A stretch of DNA of 56,939 nucleotides from a virus. Location of the stretch: the IMG/VR virus record IMGVR_UViG_3300023179_000127, positions 1 to 56,939 of that record, one strand, 5' to 3'. Numbering within the stretch: position 1 is the stretch's first letter; each line of letters starts with the position of its first letter. This document shows positions 52,899 through 56,939 of this stretch, piece by piece. The position numbers and the translations under genes are program-made. Under the pieces are notes generated by a model. That model made no database searches. It was given only the letters and a program-made list of their open reading frames with translations, and was not told where the DNA came from.

Positions 52899-53627
52899 AT
52901 GGCCATTAATGCAAAAGATTCATACACCGGTGGTGAAATTAGCATATATCCTAATACTACACAAAATGATTGCTTCCGGTTCACAGACAAAGCTAATAAT
53001 GAAAATGAACGTCTAGTTTATTCTAATTATTGGAAAGAACAGTTAAGTTTGTATGGTCAAAAAGCATTGTATTTCACTAACAGCACACATTTAACTTCTG
53101 TGGATCCTTTGTATGGTGAAGACCCTACAAAAGGCTACAATACTGCAAAAGTCATTACCATAGGCATTAATTTAAATGAAAATGCTTTGCTATTGAGCAA
53201 ATATGGCTTGTTAGCAGAAGATGAAGTTTCTGGTTTTATTCATATACAAACATTTTATGATGTATTTGGTGCTAGTGCTGAGCCAAAATCTGATGATGTA
53301 TTTCAGCTGCATGAATATGGAAGTGACAGACCGGGTGGTCGTAACGGAAGAATGTACATAATAACTGAACGACTTGATCAAGACATTGCTCAAATAAATC
53401 CTCTGGCAGGGCATTATGTGTGGTTGATAAAAGCTAAGCGTTATGAACATTCTTTTGAACCTGGCTTGTCAGGCGAAGCTTTAAATAAGCAAGTCTTTGA
53501 AGACACGAAACCTGTAAGTGTAGATGGAGCGGATAAAGGGTATGATTATGATATTACAGAAGCTGGTAAGAAAGTTTTTGATTATACTAAGAACGATTAC
53601 TCAGACATTTACGGTGGTTACCAATAA
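52899..53627 (+). CDS. Neck / head-completion protein, gp14-like
   Basis: 242 residues (T4 gp14 is 256). QLSLYGQKALYFTN...DPLYGED...YNTAKVITIGI...LLSKYGLLAEDEVSGFIHIQTFYDVFG follows the gp14 pattern: l.iYG..v.Yy, E(D)P...f..A..i......ls.fG....D...f.i....F. The later GHYVWLIKAKRYEHSFEPG also matches the pattern of a receptor-like closing strand in these proteins. gp14 seals the head-tail joint after packaging. It begins 1 nt after the preceding stop. It lies on the plus strand near terminase, unlike T4 gene order. Confidence 0.6.
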   Translation: MAINAKDSYTGGEISIYPNTTQNDCFRFTDKANNENERLVYSNYWKEQLSLYGQKALYFTNSTHLTSVDPLYGEDPTKGYNTAKVITIGINLNENALLLSKYGLLAEDEVSGFIHIQTFYDVFGASAEPKSDDVFQLHEYGSDRPGGRNGRMYIITERLDQDIAQINPLAGHYVWLIKAKRYEHSFEPGLSGEALNKQVFEDTKPVSVDGADKGYDYDITEAGKKVFDYTKNDYSDIYGGYQ

Positions 53628-53906
53628 TTACAAATTGTTACTGAGTTGTTCGTATTTTGCTTCGTAATTAGGTACTACTTCACCTTTGTGTAATGAAATT
53701 ACTTTGTCTGCTTCTCTGCAATTTTTAAAAGTAATTTTTACTGGAGAGTTTTTGCTTGTATCAAAGAAATATTCAACACCTTTGCCATCAGCAAGAGGTT
53801 TTATCTTTTTAAGAAGATACATGACACCTTGTTCAAAAAAGCTATCTAATAAAGATAGCTTTTTGCCAGGTCTTAAAGCAAAGCTGGTTCCGGGGAGGTA
53901 GTGCAT
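53628..53906 (-). CDS. Hypothetical protein, 92 aa
   Basis: A complete frame starting MHYLPGTSFALRPGKKLSLLDSFFEQG; basic, mixed helix and strand. It overlaps the end of the previous minus-strand gene by 34 nt and its stop abuts the stop of the convergent neck gene. Function unknown. Confidence 0.65.
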   Translation of the reverse strand: MHYLPGTSFALRPGKKLSLLDSFFEQGVMYLLKKIKPLADGKGVEYFFDTSKNSPVKITFKNCREADKVISLHKGEVVPNYEAKYEQLSNNL

Positions 53907-54190
53907 ACTTTATTATCTATAATAACATTTATTTCAGCGTCATTGTTTTCCGACATTAAAATTTCATCCTGCATCGATTCAAATCTCTCTTCTACATATT
54001 TGTGTAATGCAAGAGGTTTGATCCAGTCATTGTTGTTTAAATCTTGTTTCATCTGCACAGCTTTGTTACTAATTAGTTCAATAGCTTCTATCAGGCACAA
54101 CCATCGTGCATATTCTGGAAGCGGTAGATTAATATCACCGTTCTTTTCAGTTTTAATTATGAAAGACTTTTTTGAGGTTTTGAATTGCAT
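53873..54190 (-). CDS. Hypothetical protein, 105 aa
   Basis: ATG at 54190 is preferred to the TTG six bases upstream. The N-terminus has the strands FKTSKKSFIIKTEKNGDINLPL, then two helices (ARWLCLIEAIELISNKAVQMKQDL; LHKYVEERFESMQDEILM). It overlaps both neighbours by about 35 nt, typical of compact phage operons. Function unknown. Confidence 0.62.
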   Translation of the reverse strand: MQFKTSKKSFIIKTEKNGDINLPLPEYARWLCLIEAIELISNKAVQMKQDLNNNDWIKPLALHKYVEERFESMQDEILMSENNDAEINVIIDNKVCTTSPEPALL

Positions 54191-54593
54191 ATCCAAGGAG
54201 TATAATTGAAAGTTTTAAAGCGTCAAGACAATTCTTTTGTGTGCCGCAAGTAATGTTGTTCAGAAAAGCTGTAATACAATTGTCAATTCCTTTTGCGAAA
54301 ACTTGCAAATCAGATGCATATTTAACTTTGTTTTCTTCTGTGTTGCTGCTGTTGCGTATTTCTCTGTTATAATTTTCCACTACCAAGCTTATCAAGCCGC
54401 GGAAAAATGCCGCATCACTTGCAGTGCCATCTTTGTAGTACGCAATGCATGAATCGAACAATTGGCGTGTAGATGTGTCTAAATCTCTTCTAATGCTGTC
54501 AATTACTAAATTTATATCTAATTTGTTCATGTTAGGCTGTGACACAAATGGATCAGCTGGCTTAGTACTGTCTATGTATTTTTCTAAGCTCAT
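54153..54593 (-). CDS. Hypothetical helical protein, 146 aa
   Basis: Mostly helical (LVIDSIRRDLDTSTRQLFDSCIAYYKDG; ASDLQVFAKGIDNCITAFLNNI; CLDALKLSIILLGYAIQNLKKVF). The ATG overlaps the previous stop (ATGA), so it is coupled to the membrane zinc-ribbon gene. Function unknown. Confidence 0.68.
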   Translation of the reverse strand: MSLEKYIDSTKPADPFVSQPNMNKLDINLVIDSIRRDLDTSTRQLFDSCIAYYKDGTASDAAFFRGLISLVVENYNREIRNSSNTEENKVKYASDLQVFAKGIDNCITAFLNNITCGTQKNCLDALKLSIILLGYAIQNLKKVFHN

Positions 54594-54991
54594 ATTTTTA
54601 TGTTTTTCTCAATTTCTGTGTTCACGATAGGTTCTGTTACAAGCACAGTATCACATGATACAAGCACATTTAAAGTTTTTTTACATTCAGTGCATTTGTA
54701 ATAATTGTCGTTGGTCATTTTAATAGGTACAAACTCTTTGTATTTTTTGTAGCATGGGCATTCTACTTCCATGCCTTGTGGGGTAACAGCTGCAAGCAAT
54801 TTGGCTTCTGCTTCTTTGTTCTTCAATGCAGTGTACACTTTGATAAAGTATGCATATGCGTTGAACCCTGCATATTGTAATACAATAGCAAATAAGAATG
54901 TAGGTATGAACGGTAATCCAACAGCGTGTCCAAAATATCCTATAACAGCTGCAGCCCCAATGAGCTTGGCTAATTGTAGTAGTAAAAGCAT
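54590..54991 (-). CDS. Small membrane protein with zinc-ribbon-like Cys pairs
   Basis: 133 residues. Two hydrophobic segments (about 3-20 and 28-50) are probable membrane spans, followed by a soluble domain with CPC at 78-80 and CTEC at 100-103, a possible zinc ribbon. It has a TTAAATA motif 6 nt before the ATG and heads the operon down to 53628. It could be an inner-membrane protein acting on the host; no family recognised. Confidence 0.68.
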   Translation of the reverse strand: MLLLLQLAKLIGAAAVIGYFGHAVGLPFIPTFLFAIVLQYAGFNAYAYFIKVYTALKNKEAEAKLLAAVTPQGMEVECPCYKKYKEFVPIKMTNDNYYKCTECKKTLNVLVSCDTVLVTEPIVNTEIEKNIKI

Positions 54992-54997
54992 TACTTG

Positions 54998-55004
54998 TAT
55001 TTAA
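54998..55004 (-). promoter_or_regulatory. Late-promoter-like motif TTTAAATA
   Basis: TTAAATA followed by the 6-nt spacer CAAGTA and the ATG at 54991. Confidence 0.58.
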
Positions 55005-55031
55005 ATGGAAATCTATTTTATATCAAGCTTA

Positions 55032-55403
55032 TTATAACGTTTCTAATGTTTTGAACATGTTTTCTAGATCTGAATCCATTTTAGTTAGTTGTTTCAACAC
55101 CAAATTAATCTTATCTTTGGCGTTGGCGTTGTTCTCTAATACTGGGTTAGCTAAACTGTTTTTAAACAAATTTTGTAAATTTTTAACAGAAACAAGCAGG
55201 TTTGTTAATTGCGGAATAGTATTTTCTAATGGAAAAGGCGCAGGTTTGTCTACTTTAGTTGTGTTTGGATGTTGTTCTTTATTAGGATGGCCGAATAAAT
55301 CCTTGAGCGACACTTGTTGAGCTGCAGTTTCTTTAGAAGCAATGCCAGAAACCCATTTGTTGTAATACATCATTGCATCTTCAAAACATAGCTTTTTTTT
55401 CAT
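55032..55403 (-). CDS. Hypothetical helical protein, 123 aa
   Basis: Starts MKKKLCFEDAMMYYNKWVSGIASKE. The last 60 residues are helical and heptad-like (LTNLLVSVKNLQNLFKNSL; KDKINLVLKQLTKMDSDLENMFKTLETL). Divergent from the 55435 gene, each with its own late-promoter-like motif. Function unknown. Confidence 0.7.
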   Translation of the reverse strand: MKKKLCFEDAMMYYNKWVSGIASKETAAQQVSLKDLFGHPNKEQHPNTTKVDKPAPFPLENTIPQLTNLLVSVKNLQNLFKNSLANPVLENNANAKDKINLVLKQLTKMDSDLENMFKTLETL

Positions 55404-55409
55404 TAAAAA

Positions 55410-55416
55410 TATTTAA
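55410..55416 (-). promoter_or_regulatory. Late-promoter-like motif ATTAAATA
   Basis: TTAAATA followed by the 6-nt spacer TTTTTA and the ATG at 55403. Confidence 0.58.
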
Positions 55417-55422
55417 TGTTTA

Positions 55423-55429
55423 ATAAATA
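55423..55429 (+). promoter_or_regulatory. Late-promoter-like motif TTAATAAATA
   Basis: ATAAATA followed by the 5-nt spacer TTATT and the ATG at 55435; divergent from the motif at 55410, leaving a 31-nt intergenic gap. Confidence 0.63.
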
Positions 55430-55434
55430 TTATT

Positions 55435-55845
55435 ATGGCACTATTTAAGAATAAGTTTAATTTTGTATTAGAAGCTAAGGATGATGTTGAAGATGCACCG
55501 ACAGGACCGGCCACAGACAAAGAAGCAATGGCAGGTGCATTAGATACTGCAACACCACAAGACTTTGATGTTTCTGCTCCTGGTAGACAGCCAGTAGAAG
55601 ATGTGCACACCGGTGAGCAAGTCAGCTTGCTGCAGCAATGGATTGGTCAAATTGATCAGTTCATTGAATATCTCAACGGCACAAGCCCTGATTCAATTCA
55701 AACTAAGCTTCATGCAGCGCCTTGTGATACTATTTTTGAAGATATTGCTAGAAGTGAGAAAAAGAAAATTTCTCGTCTGGCAGCAGAATTAAGCTCACTT
55801 AGTGAATCACTAAAAGGTTATCTAATTTCAGCGAACGACAGATAA
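55435..55845 (+). CDS. Hypothetical protein, 136 aa, possible head component
   Basis: The N-terminus (FKNKFNFVLEAKDDVEDAPTGP) leads into an acidic, disordered stretch to about residue 58; the rest is helical (VSLLQQWIGQIDQFIEYLNG; KKKISRLAAELSSLSESLKGYL). Late-type promoter and composition would fit a minor capsid or core protein, but no family is recognised. Its last 18 nt overlap the end of the convergent primase gene. Confidence 0.7.
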   Translation: MALFKNKFNFVLEAKDDVEDAPTGPATDKEAMAGALDTATPQDFDVSAPGRQPVEDVHTGEQVSLLQQWIGQIDQFIEYLNGTSPDSIQTKLHAAPCDTIFEDIARSEKKKISRLAAELSSLSESLKGYLISANDR

Positions 55846-56856
55846 TTTTAATTTACCGAGCATTCCGGTAAATGAATTGTTTAACACAATTTGTTTATCA
55901 AATTCATCTAAATTATTTGCTATGCAATAATCGTTGACGTCTTTGTATTTTTTACCCATGTCTTCTGGCCATATAAAAACAGTCTCGCTGGCATCTAAAA
56001 GCTTTTTAGTTTTATTTTTACTTGCGCTATCAAGCCATTGGCTGTCTAATACCCATATTTTTTTAAACAACATAAATTGAGAAAGCTGTTGTTCTTGTAA
56101 TTTTGAAAATGTCTTGGTGCTATTTTCTTGAATACCGGCAACAGCTGTTCCATTTTTCATGAAAAATGCATCAATAGGGCCTTCAAAAATAAAGATATGT
56201 TCCTCTTTATCGCTGATTTTATCGAGATTGTAAAGTGATTTATCGCCACCGATCTTGCTCAAATATTTCGGATACTTACTATTCTTTGAATCATATATGG
56301 TGCGTGATTGATAAAATACCACTGATCCTTTTGTATCAGTGAACGGGATTATGATTCTATTTTTATGTGTTCGGTCACTCAAGGTAACATACAAAGCGTC
56401 AGGTCTGTTTACAGCAGTGCTCAAGCGTCGATGCTCAATAACCGCTTGCGCGTCACTTACTGTCTTATTATCATTATAAAAAGCAATTTGATCTTTGTCA
56501 AACAAATTTATAACATCTTTTGGTAAATCTGGTGCCTTGAATTCTGGTTTATCAAAATTTTTGTCTTTAGTCTTGTAATTTACATTGTCATATTCTTTGA
56601 CTTCTTTAAGAACATCTGTAAAAGAAAGATGAGCGACTTCTTGGATCCATTTTAGCGGTTTGGAATACCATCCGCAATTATGACAGCAAATAGCATCTTT
56701 ATCTACAATGTAGATGCATCTTCTCTTCTTGCCCCAGGATTTACCTTCTCTGCAAATAGGGCAACACGCTTCATATGTATTAGAGTACTTTTTAAATCGT
56801 GGGTACCCTGCGTATTGATAGAATTTTTGTATAGTATATGATTGAGGTATTACCAC
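55828..56856 (-). CDS. 61: DNA primase, gp61-like
   Basis: 342 residues, equal to T4 gp61 (342). An N-terminal zinc-binding domain with CPIC (32-35) and CHNC (58-61), then a TOPRIM domain: IFIFEGPIDAFF (Glu225, Asp229), WVLDSQW (Asp271) and KDVND (Asp306, Asp309). It makes RNA primers for lagging-strand synthesis with the gp41 helicase. Start is GTG at 56856-56854; the nearby ATG is out of frame. It overlaps the convergent gene by 18 nt. Confidence 0.9.
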   Translation of the reverse strand: MVIPQSYTIQKFYQYAGYPRFKKYSNTYEACCPICREGKSWGKKRRCIYIVDKDAICCHNCGWYSKPLKWIQEVAHLSFTDVLKEVKEYDNVNYKTKDKNFDKPEFKAPDLPKDVINLFDKDQIAFYNDNKTVSDAQAVIEHRRLSTAVNRPDALYVTLSDRTHKNRIIIPFTDTKGSVVFYQSRTIYDSKNSKYPKYLSKIGGDKSLYNLDKISDKEEHIFIFEGPIDAFFMKNGTAVAGIQENSTKTFSKLQEQQLSQFMLFKKIWVLDSQWLDSASKNKTKKLLDASETVFIWPEDMGKKYKDVNDYCIANNLDEFDKQIVLNNSFTGMLGKLKLSVVR

Positions 56857-56867
56857 ATTATGAGTAT

Positions 56868-56892
56868 ACTTGTTTAGAGAATAAAAACAAGT
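56868..56892 (-). other. Intergenic hairpin upstream of primase
   Basis: ACTTGTTT and AAACAAGT form an 8-bp stem with a 9-nt loop, lying between the stop of the upstream gene and the primase GTG. The T-run is on the plus side, so on the minus strand it is not a standard terminator; RNA processing or translational control is possible. Confidence 0.35.
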
Positions 56893-56939
56893 TTATTTTT
56901 TTTCTGGTAAGTCTTTAACTGAAACAACGCCTTTATGTA
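56893..56939 (-). CDS. Partial CDS, C-terminus of an unknown protein
   Basis: The last 15 codons of a minus-strand gene, ending HKGVVSVKDLPEKK and TAA. It continues beyond the right edge. In T4 the helicase gene 41 precedes 61, so a helicase is possible, but the fragment is too short to tell. Confidence 0.5.
   Translation of the reverse strand, partial: HKGVVSVKDLPEKK

Noticed and set aside
1-56939. tRNA genes, integrase, insertion sequences or host metabolic genes
   Set aside because: Intergenic gaps are too short for tRNAs, and no protein has transposase, recombinase or auxiliary metabolic motifs apart from dUTPase.

Overview
The window looks like part of the genome of a contractile-tailed phage of the T4 superfamily, distant from T4 itself. 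The evidence is a set of T4-type proteins recognisable from their sequences: large terminase (gp17), tail sheath (gp18), tail tube (gp19), baseplate wedge proteins of the gp25, gp6 and gp53 types, a gp27-like hub, a neck protein resembling gp14, clamp loader gp44, primase gp61 and a dUTPase. TAAATA-type late-promoter motifs stand before most transcription units. The DNA is A+T-rich by eye. No tRNA, integrase, insertion sequence, CRISPR array or photosynthesis gene was seen, so the host cannot be named. Good Shine-Dalgarno sequences inside operons suggest a host with ordinary SD-dependent initiation. Genes are packed tightly; no stretch over about 100 bases lacks a gene, and the ends cut two genes.

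Layout. 1-1074: a truncated gene and an unknown gene. 1117-27014: a very large tail-fibre/adhesin region, all on the minus strand. It holds two proteins with Mtd-like N-termini (one ending in an S74 self-cleaving chaperone), an Ig-like protein, beta-propeller proteins (NHL-like and two RCC1-like), LamG and L-type-lectin-like domains, a glycine-rich adhesin tip, and five proteins built on long linkers in which every second residue is threonine. 27023-32950: baseplate wedge genes (gp25-like, gp6-like and a 1191-residue protein in the gp7 position). 33006-35538: a small mixed island with gp44 clamp loader and dUTPase on the minus strand, flanked by two plus-strand genes, one a small-terminase candidate. 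35535-46340: baseplate hub, tail-tube-cap-like, tape-measure and two gp26-like genes. 46356-51573: tube, sheath, a second tube-fold protein and terminase. 51593-53627: plus-strand genes for a scaffold-like acidic protein, a basic protein and the neck protein. 53628-55845: small unknown genes. 55828-56939: primase and the end of an upstream gene.

How the parts work together. Most of the window encodes the tail: tube and sheath, the hub and wedge parts of the baseplate, then an unusually rich set of baseplate-attached fibres that probably read host surface sugars. The fibre genes look modular: the same small domains (an NGTY...GW module, an Ig-like SGP...PC module, single RCC1 blades) recur in different genes between threonine-rich linkers whose DNA is itself repetitive and so could recombine.

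Two patterns stand out. First, nearly every transcription unit begins with an N-W-TAAATA motif whose last base lies only 5-8 nt before the start codon, where T4 geometry would put the transcription start on or next to the initiation codon; downstream genes in the same operons use Shine-Dalgarno sites or stop-start overlaps instead. Second, there is the threonine-linker/cassette architecture of the fibre genes. Functions named here are inferred from sequence patterns recognised by eye; no database search was run.
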